Positions 15,677-21,292 of a stretch of DNA of 21,292 nt are shown here, piece after piece; position 1 is the first letter of the stretch; every line of letters begins with the position of its first letter. Location: NCBI GenBank assembly GCA_003223695.1, contig QHVY01000192.1:10469-31760 (forward strand), in the 5' to 3' direction. A program made the translations under genes and the position numbers. The stretch is from Acidobacteriota bacterium. Lineage in GTDB: Bacteria > Acidobacteriota > Thermoanaerobaculia > Gp7-AA8. The notes beneath the pieces are model-generated. The model did not search any database and was not told the origin of the DNA. It saw nothing but the letters and a program-made list of their open reading frames with translations.

Positions 15677-16654
15677 ATGAACCCGCAACCAGTCAGCGTC
15701 GCGCAATACGGAATCGGACCGATCGGAGCGGAGATCGCGCGCCTGCTGCTCACCAAGCCGTGGGTGAAACTCGTCGCCGCGGTGGACATCGATCCGAACA
15801 AAATCGGCAAAGACCTTGGCGAGGTCATCGGCCTCGGCCGCTTAGCCGGAGTGAAAGTCACGCCTGACTTGCAGGGCAAGCCGGAGGTCGTCTGCCACTC
15901 GACCGGTTCGCGTCTGCGCGAAGTGTCATCGCAGCTCAAGAGCCTGCTCGAGCGCGGCTGTCACGTCGTCTCTACCTGCGAGGAGTTGTCGTTCCCGCTC
16001 GATCAGCAAATTCGCGCGGATCTGCAGCAGACCGCTCGCTCGCACAACGTCACTCTCCTCGGCACCGGCGTGAACCCGGGCTTCGTGATGGACAAACTGC
16101 CTCTGACTCTCACGTCCGTGTGTCAGCGCGTCGACGCCGTCGAAATCATCCGAATTCAGAACGCCTCGACACGGCGCGAGCCGCTGCAGCGGAAAGTGGG
16201 GGCCGGAATGACTACGGCTGAATTTCGCGCCGCGGTGCAGTCGGGAAAGATCAAGCACATGGGTCTTCGCGAATCGCTGATGCTCGTCGGCAACGGTCTC
16301 GGAGTCGAATTCGAGAAGATCAGCGACGAGAAGATCGAGCCGATCGTCGCCGAGCGCGAAGTGGTGACGCAGTATCTAAAGGTTGCACCGGGGCAGGTCG
16401 CGGGCGTGCATCAGACGATCGAAGGACGAGGCAAGATCAATGTGCGTCTGGAGCTGCGGATGTACGTCGGAGCGGAGGACGTCGCCGCCGATCGTGTGAT
16501 CGTGCACGGCGTTCCTGATCTGGAGATGGAGATCAAAGGCGGCGTCCACGGCGATCGCGCGACAGCCGCGATGGTGGTCAACGCAATTCCGCGGGTGATC
16601 AGCGCGCGTCCAGGCGTGCTGACGATGGACGATATTCCGATCAGCTTCCGGTGA
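15677..16654 (+). CDS. NAD(P)-dependent 2,4-diaminopentanoate/amine dehydrogenase-like oxidoreductase
   Basis: A 325-residue Rossmann-fold oxidoreductase related to dihydrodipicolinate reductase and 2,4-diaminopentanoate dehydrogenase. The nucleotide motif YGIGPIGAEI (G12, G14, G17) starts right after the N-terminus. VAAVDIDPNKIGKDLGEVIG and the catalytic-domain segments LLGTGVNPGFVMDKLPL and GHMGLRESL-like KHMGLRESL are typical of this group. The reaction is probably reversible amine/ketone conversion with NAD(P)H; the substrate is unknown. ATG 15677 is preferred over ATG 15665, which overlaps a candidate -10, and over GTG 15608, which is in the REPIN. Its last 17 bases are repeated exactly beyond the RAYT module. 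The stop overlaps the RAYT gene tail-to-tail. Confidence 0.82.
   Translation: MNPQPVSVAQYGIGPIGAEIARLLLTKPWVKLVAAVDIDPNKIGKDLGEVIGLGRLAGVKVTPDLQGKPEVVCHSTGSRLREVSSQLKSLLERGCHVVSTCEELSFPLDQQIRADLQQTARSHNVTLLGTGVNPGFVMDKLPLTLTSVCQRVDAVEIIRIQNASTRREPLQRKVGAGMTTAEFRAAVQSGKIKHMGLRESLMLVGNGLGVEFEKISDEKIEPIVAEREVVTQYLKVAPGQVAGVHQTIEGRGKINVRLELRMYVGAEDVAADRVIVHGVPDLEMEIKGGVHGDRATAAMVVNAIPRVISARPGVLTMDDIPISFR
16638..16654 (+). repeat. 17-bp direct repeat, left copy
   Basis: The sequence cgatcagcttccggtga, the last codons and stop of the amine-dehydrogenase-like gene. An identical copy lies at 17235-17251 on the far side of the RAYT module. Confidence 0.9.
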
Positions 16655-17150
16655 ATTCCTGTGTGTGGCGCCGGGCGCCCTCGCCCGCCGCGCCTTCAAT
16701 CCAAGAACGCCACAACCAAGGCCATTCGTCTACGGTAGCGACCAGACCCTTCCGCGCAGGATTGTTAATAATGTACTCCGCTTTGGTACGCGCGCTTTCA
16801 CCGCTGCGGAGAATGTGATCAAACGACTCATCCTGCCAGATAGGTGGCGACAAAATGTACTTTATGCGGTGCGAAGACGATCCTTTTATCGCCTGCAGCA
16901 GCATCCATAATCGCAGTTCATACGGCGTGCAGATCAGGTGGACATGATCCGGCATCACAACCGCTGCTTCGAGCCAATACTTCGATTGGTGATCGTGAAC
17001 GACAGAGTCCAGGACAACGGAGCGCGCGGCAGGCGGAAGGATCTGCCGCTTGAACGTGCAGAACGTTGCAAAGTACGTCTTGCCGGGCTTTTCGAGATGA
17101 GGAAGGTTGCGGCGACACGCATTGTGTCTGATCCAACAACCATTCCTCAA
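16641..17150 (-). CDS. REP-associated tyrosine transposase (RAYT, IS200-like Y1 family)
   Basis: A 169-residue single-strand DNA transposase of the HUH type, which cuts and joins REP hairpins next to a GTRG head. The core is present: NLPHLEKPGKTYFATFCTF, the HUH histidines H69 and H71 in MPDHVHLI, LQAIKGSSSHRI, WQDESFDHILRS and the likely catalytic Y126 in EYIINNPARKGLV. It probably remains active in principle. The start is uncertain: the frame opens with TTG 17150, and homology should begin near ACRRNLPHLE. The last 17 residues (GAAGEGARRHTQEFTGS) are encoded by the flanking REP and the direct repeat, so they were acquired with the insertion site. Confidence 0.88.
   Translation of the reverse strand: MRNGCWIRHNACRRNLPHLEKPGKTYFATFCTFKRQILPPAARSVVLDSVVHDHQSKYWLEAAVVMPDHVHLICTPYELRLWMLLQAIKGSSSHRIKYILSPPIWQDESFDHILRSGESARTKAEYIINNPARKGLVATVDEWPWLWRSWIEGAAGEGARRHTQEFTGS
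16665..16694 (+). repeat. REP with GTGG head, left flank of RAYT
   Basis: The GTGG head (16665-16668) is followed by an imperfect GC hairpin with core stem GGGCG and loop CCCT. It encodes the last residues of the transposase on the minus strand. It is inverted relative to the REP at 17199-17224. Confidence 0.85.
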
Positions 17151-17198
17151 ACATAGCGAGAGCAGAAGTGACCTGCAATTTTTCTACATGCAGTAGAG

Positions 17199-17224
17199 CG
17201 GGGGGCGAGGGCGCCCGCCGCCAC
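17199..17224 (-). repeat. REP with GTGG head, right flank of RAYT
   Basis: On the minus strand the head GTGG (17224-17221) is followed by CGGCGGGCG, loop CCCT and CGCCCC. It is the partner of the left REP, with the same core stem and loop. It lies upstream of the RAYT start. Confidence 0.85.
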
Positions 17225-17234
17225 ACTTGCGTTT

Positions 17235-17251
17235 CGATCAGCTTCCGGTGA
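17235..17251 (+). repeat. 17-bp direct repeat, right copy
   Basis: Perfect copy of 16638-16654. Here it is not part of a coding frame and lies directly before the stop codon of the lipoprotein gene (17252). Confidence 0.9.
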
Positions 17252-17827
17252 TCACCGCACCTTTGCCACCCGTTTGGCGATGTACACGCTCACGTCGTGG
17301 TAATCCTCGAGCCGCCTGCCGACAAAAAATGAGGCGTTGAGGAGAGGGCACAGGGGAAATGAGCGCTCTTCGAGAATCTTTCCGGACGCATCAGTGATCG
17401 AGTAGGCCGCAGTGAGTATCTGTCCGAAATACGTGATACTCCCGCCGCCCCCTCCCCCGCCCCCGCCGACCATCGGGATGAATCCCACTTCCGCTGCGGT
17501 CATGCCGCCGACGAGTGGCACGGGGTGCCCAGTCTGCGTTGAATACGACGTGTCGACGAGCCAGTAACCGTTTGACGAAGCATCACGGCCTAACAACGGG
17601 CGCGCCTGTTCGCCAAGCGTGATCGAAACGGTCAGCGGCCGGCCGTCATGCACGTAATGCTGAACGTACTGCTGCGTGATCTTGCGGAAGAGATCGGCAT
17701 CCGACTGTCGCAACGGTGACTGCGCTGTGACAACCAGATTGACGGGACCAGGAGCGGTGGCGATCGACGGCTGGTGCGAAGCACACGCGGTAAGCAGCAG
17801 AAGGCAGACTGCGGCGGTCGTTTTCAT
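17252..17827 (-). CDS. Small hypothetical lipoprotein with polyglycine run
   Basis: A 191-residue lipoprotein. The signal MKTTAAVCLLLLTAC ends in a lipobox, with C15 as the likely lipidated residue, so it should be membrane-anchored. A hydrophobic region (VPLVGGMTAAEVGFIPMV) is followed by a run of nine glycines at about residue 120, then SITYFGQILTAAYSITDASG. I do not recognise a domain. Its ATG overlaps the stop of the radical SAM gene (ATGA at 17824-17827), so the two are coupled. The GC-rich run encoding the glycines is a G-quadruplex candidate on the coding strand. It may be a surface component working with the upstream enzymes; that is inference. Confidence 0.75.
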   Translation of the reverse strand: MKTTAAVCLLLLTACASHQPSIATAPGPVNLVVTAQSPLRQSDADLFRKITQQYVQHYVHDGRPLTVSITLGEQARPLLGRDASSNGYWLVDTSYSTQTGHPVPLVGGMTAAEVGFIPMVGGGGGGGGGSITYFGQILTAAYSITDASGKILEERSFPLCPLLNASFFVGRRLEDYHDVSVYIAKRVAKVR

Positions 17828-18759
17828 GACCTGTACCGAACGTCAATCACCTTTCGTACCACATCCTTCGCCGCGCCGGGAAGGTTCTGCACACTTGTTA
17901 ACACATCGTTAAAGGCGTGCGACTCGCCGCCATGCTTGAAGCACTCGCCGCAGCGCGGAAGGTTCGTGAAATCGCGGCGGTCGAAGGCCGCCTGCATCTC
18001 TGCCATTCGTGGGCTGTCGAGGATCTCCATCAGCGACTGCCGTTTGAGGTCGCCGAGGATTTGTTCGCCGTGAGCGTCGTAGCAGCAGTGCGTCACGCGG
18101 CCATCGGCGAAAATCACCACCCACGTGAAAAATGCGCCCTGCACGCAACCGTAAAATTTTCCGTGCAGGTCGGTTTCCTCGTTGACGTCGAGCGCTTCGC
18201 ACGTCTTCTCGATCACGCGTGCGTTGCGGAACTGATGGAGATCGAACAGCCGACGGAAATCTTCGATCGTCTCATCGAGTGTCAGGCGCGAGCGCATCTT
18301 CTGAATCTCGATTCGAAGCGGATGTCCTTTCGCCTGCCGGAGAAAATTGCGGGTGAGCTCGACGAGCTGGTCGAAATCGCCGCCCGTGCGAAGCTGCGGA
18401 TAGACGCTCGGATTCACCGAATCGAGGCAGATGCGAAGCCGCTTCAGCGGCGACGCGAGCAGTTTCGCGCCAATTTCTTCCGTCAGCAGAAGACCATTGG
18501 TGCTCACGCTGGCCTCTGGAAAAAGACGGATCGCGTCATCGAGTCGTGCGTACAGCAGCGGCTCGCCCATCTCGTGCAGCCATTTGAGCCGCAGCCCGGT
18601 GCCGTGAATTTCTTTCTCCGCGCGCTCGACGAGCGGCCACTCCATGTCCTCGTACGGACGGCGCAGCACCGGCAGCGGACACATTCCGCAGCGCAGGTTG
18701 CACTTCGACGTCAGCTCGAGGCCGACTTTGATCCGTCGTGGCGAGAATCTCATTCGCAT
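17824..18759 (-). CDS. Radical SAM/SPASM-type protein
   Basis: A 311-residue radical SAM enzyme. The 4Fe-4S motif is C20-x3-C24-x2-C27 in TSKCNLRCGMC. The barrel follows (STNGLLLTEE, LRICLDSVNPSVY). The C-terminal cysteines C205, C225-C226, C270 and C273 resemble a shortened SPASM auxiliary-cluster domain. SPASM relatives modify peptides or sugars; the substrate here is unknown. It lies downstream of a glycosyltransferase gene on the same strand, separated by a 100-nt inverted repeat, and overlaps the lipoprotein gene by 4 bases. ATG 18759 is at the edge of that repeat, and ATG 18753 (MRFSPRRIKVG) is an equally good start. Confidence 0.88.
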   Translation of the reverse strand: MRMRFSPRRIKVGLELTSKCNLRCGMCPLPVLRRPYEDMEWPLVERAEKEIHGTGLRLKWLHEMGEPLLYARLDDAIRLFPEASVSTNGLLLTEEIGAKLLASPLKRLRICLDSVNPSVYPQLRTGGDFDQLVELTRNFLRQAKGHPLRIEIQKMRSRLTLDETIEDFRRLFDLHQFRNARVIEKTCEALDVNEETDLHGKFYGCVQGAFFTWVVIFADGRVTHCCYDAHGEQILGDLKRQSLMEILDSPRMAEMQAAFDRRDFTNLPRCGECFKHGGESHAFNDVLTSVQNLPGAAKDVVRKVIDVRYRS

Positions 18760-18873
18760 GTCATCCCGAGCGTAGCGAGGGAGCTGGGGGGCAGGGTGGC
18801 ACAGAGATCACGAAACGAGCAAACACATCGTGCCGCCCTTGCCTCCAGGTCCCTCGCTACGCTCGGGATGACA
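18759..18873. repeat. Long inverted repeat, TGTCATCCCGAGCGTAGCGA family
   Basis: The 44-nt arms (18759-18802 and 18830-18873) match at 39 positions as inverted copies, with a 27-nt loop. The outer end TGTCATCCCGAGCGTAGCGA is of a type seen scattered in many bacterial genomes. It separates the glycosyltransferase and radical SAM genes and supplies the last residues and TAG stop of the glycosyltransferase and the edge of the radical SAM start. Confidence 0.85.
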
Positions 18874-19948
18874 CGAGCAAGCGATTCATTATCGCGCCGT
18901 ATTCCTGCCACGAATAGCGGCGCGCGCTTTCGGCGGCGGCACGTTCCATGTCGGCGCGGTCACGGCGCGTAAAGAACTCGTCGACGGCGCGGGCGAGCGC
19001 GGCAGGATCTTCGGGCGGCACAAGGATGCCGTTGCGGCCGTCGATGATCTCCGGCAATCCGCCGACAGAAGTGGCGATGACCGGCCGCGCGAAATGAAAC
19101 GCCGTCAAGGCGACGCCGCTCTGCGCCTCGATCCGATACGGCGCGAGGACCACATCCGCGGCGGCGAAGTACGTGGCGATCTCCGCATCAGGGATGAATC
19201 GAAGATCGAATCGCACGTTCGGCTGGACAGCCGGGGCGGCTGTCCTCCACCACGACTCGCCTGCGACCAACAACGTGGCGTTCGTTTTTAACTGCCGCCA
19301 AGCCTGGAGCGCGATGTCGAGCCCTTTGAACGGCCGAATGTGACCGAAGAAAAGGGCAACGTTGCCCGACAATTTGAATTTCTGCCGCGCCTCTTCGCGC
19401 GACGGAATGTCGCGCCCGAGCTCGTGTACGGGAAGAAACGTCTGCACGATCTGAGCGTGTGGGCCGGCTTTAGCCGGCCGGCTGAAGCCAGCCCGCACAC
19501 GCCGTCTCGCCTCGTCGGCTTCCGAGCGAGCGTGAACGACGAGGACGTTCGCCCGCCGGAACACGAGATTTGCGAGCGCGCGCTTCCAACGTGCCGGCTC
19601 CTTCTCGCCGATGTTGTGGCACTGCAAGATCACGCGGCGTTTTCCGATCATCATCAGCCGGTACGGCAGCGCCCAAACCCAGATCCACCAGACAAAGATG
19701 ATCGCGTCGTAATCGCGGAGGCGTCGCCCAGCTTGGAACCAAGTGATGGGATTCAAAATGTCCAGCAGAAAATCGGCATTCGCGCGCGGAAGGCTCGGAT
19801 CGATGTCATCTCCGCCGGGATAAAAATGCTTCGGATACTGGCGCTTGAAAGAGATGACGTCCGCGCCGAGCTCCTCGGCTAACCGAGTTGTGCAGTAGGC
19901 GATGCCGGCGCGGTACGGATAGACCGGCCCGACGATCGCGACCCTCAA
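18857..19948 (-). CDS. Glycosyltransferase, family 4-like
   Basis: A 363-residue GT-B enzyme, with TTG start 19948 overlapping the upstream stop as TTGA. The frame is open to 20104, but that would overlap the upstream gene heavily, and LRVAIVGPVYPYRAGIA is the typical GT4 N-terminus. The C-terminal half has GHIRPFKGLDIALQAWRQL, DVVLAPYRIEAQSGVALTAF and GGLPEIIDGRNGILVPPEDP, the nucleotide-sugar site of family 4. Donor and acceptor are unknown; surface polysaccharide synthesis is likely. An in-frame REPIN at 19455-19503 adds about 16 residues (near RAGFSRPAKAGPHAQ) at residues 149-165, in a surface segment between conserved blocks. The stop codon comes from the long inverted repeat. Confidence 0.85.
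   Translation of the reverse strand: MRVAIVGPVYPYRAGIAYCTTRLAEELGADVISFKRQYPKHFYPGGDDIDPSLPRANADFLLDILNPITWFQAGRRLRDYDAIIFVWWIWVWALPYRLMMIGKRRVILQCHNIGEKEPARWKRALANLVFRRANVLVVHARSEADEARRRVRAGFSRPAKAGPHAQIVQTFLPVHELGRDIPSREEARQKFKLSGNVALFFGHIRPFKGLDIALQAWRQLKTNATLLVAGESWWRTAAPAVQPNVRFDLRFIPDAEIATYFAAADVVLAPYRIEAQSGVALTAFHFARPVIATSVGGLPEIIDGRNGILVPPEDPAALARAVDEFFTRRDRADMERAAAESARRYSWQEYGAIMNRLLVSSRA
19455..19503. repeat. REPIN-like double hairpin with GTGG-type head inside the glycosyltransferase gene
   Basis: Inverted GCGTGTG ends enclose two hairpins: the left with stem GCCGGC and loop TTTA, the right with loop TTCA and one G-T pair. The left head is GTGG (19459-19462), and the right head has one extra base. 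It resembles the element at 3192-3242. It reads through without stop in the gene's frame. Confidence 0.85.
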
Positions 19949-21027
19949 GCGGCTGACAGAAAGTTCACGACTGTGGAGGCAAAGTACGCTCCCCACGTCC
20001 TCGGATTGAACACCAGCGATGACGACAGGAAACACGAGTGCGTGCAGTGGCACTCTTTCGCTTTGATCGAGGCGCGCTGCGCGTCGGCGTCGGGCGAGAA
20101 CCACAGTTTGCTGAAGTCGTAGCCTGTGTCGCGCACGTTGCCGACCGCCTCACGCAGCTCGCACATCCGCACTTCGCCGCGCGCGTCGAGCACACCGGAG
20201 ATCATGCCCGCGTAGCACGGCTGCACCTGGGTCTCCTGCTCCAGAACCGCGAGCTCGAGGCGTCGCGTGTAGATCTTCACGAATTTCAGGAAGCTGTCGT
20301 AGTGATGAAACGAGTTCCAGTACGCCTCCAGCTTCGGCAGCACTTGTCTGTAACGTTCAGTTGAAATCGGCTGGATATTCTTGTCCGGCTGATCGCCCCG
20401 CAACATTTCGAAGGAATGAAACGAGATCGCCGGGAAGTCGCGGCGGACATTCTCGAAGATGAAATCGAGATCGTCGACGTTGTAGTTACACAGACATGTG
20501 TGCACGTTGACCGTGAGATTCGTGAATCGCTCACGCAACGCAATCAGATGCCCGTATGTTTTTTTCGCCTTCTCGTAATTCCCAGGCACGCCGCGGATCC
20601 AGTCGTGCTTCTCGCCAATGTGATCGATCGAGAGGTTCACGACGATCTGCGTCGATGGACAGCGTTGCAATGTCTGCTCCGTCGACTTGGCAATCAGATC
20701 GCTGGAAATTGCGCCGGTCGGAATGGTGATCTGCTTGACGTGATTCTGCTCAGCCAGCATCGCGCAGACTTCCGGAAGATCGCGTCGCAGGAACGGCTCG
20801 CCGCCGCTCATCACCACGAACAGCAGATCGTCGAGCGAGGCGAACGTCTTCTGAATCTCCTCGAACGACAGTTCGTGCTCTTTGTTCTTGCGGAGCTGCT
20901 CCCAGTTGAAGCAGGTGCGGCAGAACGAATTGCAGTCGTAGGTGAGGCCGAGAATCATGTAGATCGGCTTCATGCCTCGGCGGTCGACCAAATACCGCAG
21001 GTACTGCGCTTTGTCGGAAAACTTCAT
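19945..21027 (-). CDS. Radical SAM/SPASM enzyme
   Basis: A 360-residue radical SAM enzyme. The cluster motif is C32-x3-C36-x2-C39 in LTYDCNSFCRTC, and the SAM-binding GGE is in MSGGEPFLRRD (74-84). SPASM-type cysteines C271, C289, C326, C328 and C332 follow, so it probably carries an auxiliary Fe-S cluster. This family modifies peptides, or more generally substrates in surface and cofactor pathways; the substrate here is unknown. The ATG overlaps the stop of the unidentified upstream gene (ATGA at 21024-21027), and its stop overlaps the glycosyltransferase start. These overlaps argue for one operon in which two radical SAM enzymes flank a glycosyltransferase. Confidence 0.92.
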   Translation of the reverse strand: MKFSDKAQYLRYLVDRRGMKPIYMILGLTYDCNSFCRTCFNWEQLRKNKEHELSFEEIQKTFASLDDLLFVVMSGGEPFLRRDLPEVCAMLAEQNHVKQITIPTGAISSDLIAKSTEQTLQRCPSTQIVVNLSIDHIGEKHDWIRGVPGNYEKAKKTYGHLIALRERFTNLTVNVHTCLCNYNVDDLDFIFENVRRDFPAISFHSFEMLRGDQPDKNIQPISTERYRQVLPKLEAYWNSFHHYDSFLKFVKIYTRRLELAVLEQETQVQPCYAGMISGVLDARGEVRMCELREAVGNVRDTGYDFSKLWFSPDADAQRASIKAKECHCTHSCFLSSSLVFNPRTWGAYFASTVVNFLSAA

Positions 21028-21292
21028 ACGTCCACGCGCGCGTTGAGCTTCTGCAGGCCCAAACGCCGATATACGCGCTCAAATGCCGCCGTCGTGAAGT
21101 TTTCCACGAGATCGATGTCGCCGCCAAAGTTTGCGTAAATGCCATCGTCCTCGACGACGTAGGTTTTGGGCGGCAGGTCTGCGAGGTCCGCTTCCCGTCG
21201 GAAATCGAATGATTCGAGCAGCGAGGCGACTTCGCCATCGGTCGACGCTACACGCGGCCCGTTCGCCGGCCAGTTCAGAATCAACTCCTTGC
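21024..21292 (-). CDS. Unidentified protein, C-terminal part (open at window edge)
   Basis: The frame is open to the window edge (KELILNWPANGPRVASTDGE at the start of what is visible). A TTG at 21284 could serve as a start, but the purine-rich bases directly before it are too close to be a Shine-Dalgarno, so I treat this as the end of a longer gene. The visible part is acidic, with DLPPKTYVVEDDGIY and FERVYRRLGLQKL. No family recognised. It overlaps the radical SAM gene by ATGA. Confidence 0.5.
   Translation of the reverse strand, partial: KELILNWPANGPRVASTDGEVASLLESFDFRREADLADLPPKTYVVEDDGIYANFGGDIDLVENFTTAAFERVYRRLGLQKLNARVDV

Larger units (their letters stand above)
16638..17251 (-). mobile_element. 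RAYT module: REP-transposase-REP bracketed by 17-bp direct repeats
   Basis: A transposase gene (minus strand) sits between two inverted REPs with outward GTGG heads (16665 and 17224). The whole is enclosed by a perfect 17-bp direct repeat. The design equals a REPIN with a transposase gene in its spacer. IS200-like elements do not normally duplicate targets, so the direct repeat is unexpected. Removing 16655-17251 would rejoin the gene end directly to the bases after 17251. Confidence 0.75.

Noticed and set aside
19949..20104. N-terminal extension of the glycosyltransferase
   Set aside because: It overlaps the radical SAM gene in another frame and precedes the standard GT4 start.

Overview
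The window is a dense, GC-rich bacterial chromosome segment with short intergenic gaps and mostly minus-strand genes. No rRNA, tRNA or CRISPR was seen. The gene set (three-part pyruvate dehydrogenase, RuvC, TrmB, RsgA, DinB, a GGDEF/EAL protein, an M49-type peptidase) and the many intergenic palindromes would suit a soil or sediment bacterium such as an Acidobacteriota member. That placement is an inference with low confidence.

Layout. Positions 1-3166 (minus) carry pdhA-pdhB-pdhC, with pdhC cut by the window edge. Positions 3190-5683 (minus) hold trmB, ruvC and an MFS exporter, with ruvC and the exporter overlapping by ATGA. A secreted EXORDIUM-like protein (5716-6573, plus) runs tail-to-tail into rsgA (6548-7447, minus). 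Two single-domain response regulators converge on a palindrome at 7975-8042, and the second is coupled to an M49-type metallopeptidase gene. A large 7TM-PAS-GGDEF-EAL protein (10174-13236) follows, then a 54-residue protein, a D-threonine aldolase/D-serine dehydratase-like enzyme, dinB and an amine-dehydrogenase-like oxidoreductase. The right end (minus) is a probable surface-polymer or peptide-modification operon: an unidentified gene, a radical SAM/SPASM enzyme, a glycosyltransferase, a second radical SAM/SPASM enzyme and a small lipoprotein.

The outstanding feature is the load of palindromic repeats, which fall into three designs. (1) REPIN-like pairs of hairpins with outward GTGG or GTAG heads and short loops occur at five places, plus two inverted single REPs flanking a REP-associated tyrosine transposase (RAYT, 16641-17150). 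Their stems differ but remain base-paired. Two lie inside coding sequence in frame (the pdhC linker and the glycosyltransferase) and others form C-terminal tails or stop codons. (2) Palindromes with arms built from tandem 7- or 9-base units lie at 1045, 4999, 7975 and 10113, with an orphan half at 2104. (3) One longer inverted repeat lies at 18759-18873. The RAYT module is bracketed by a perfect 17-bp direct repeat of the end of the neighbouring gene, as if it had been inserted there.

Several genes (rsgA, the M49 peptidase, ruvC, the amine dehydrogenase) have a TANNNT hexamer 7-10 bases before the start codon and no clear Shine-Dalgarno, which suggests leaderless transcripts.
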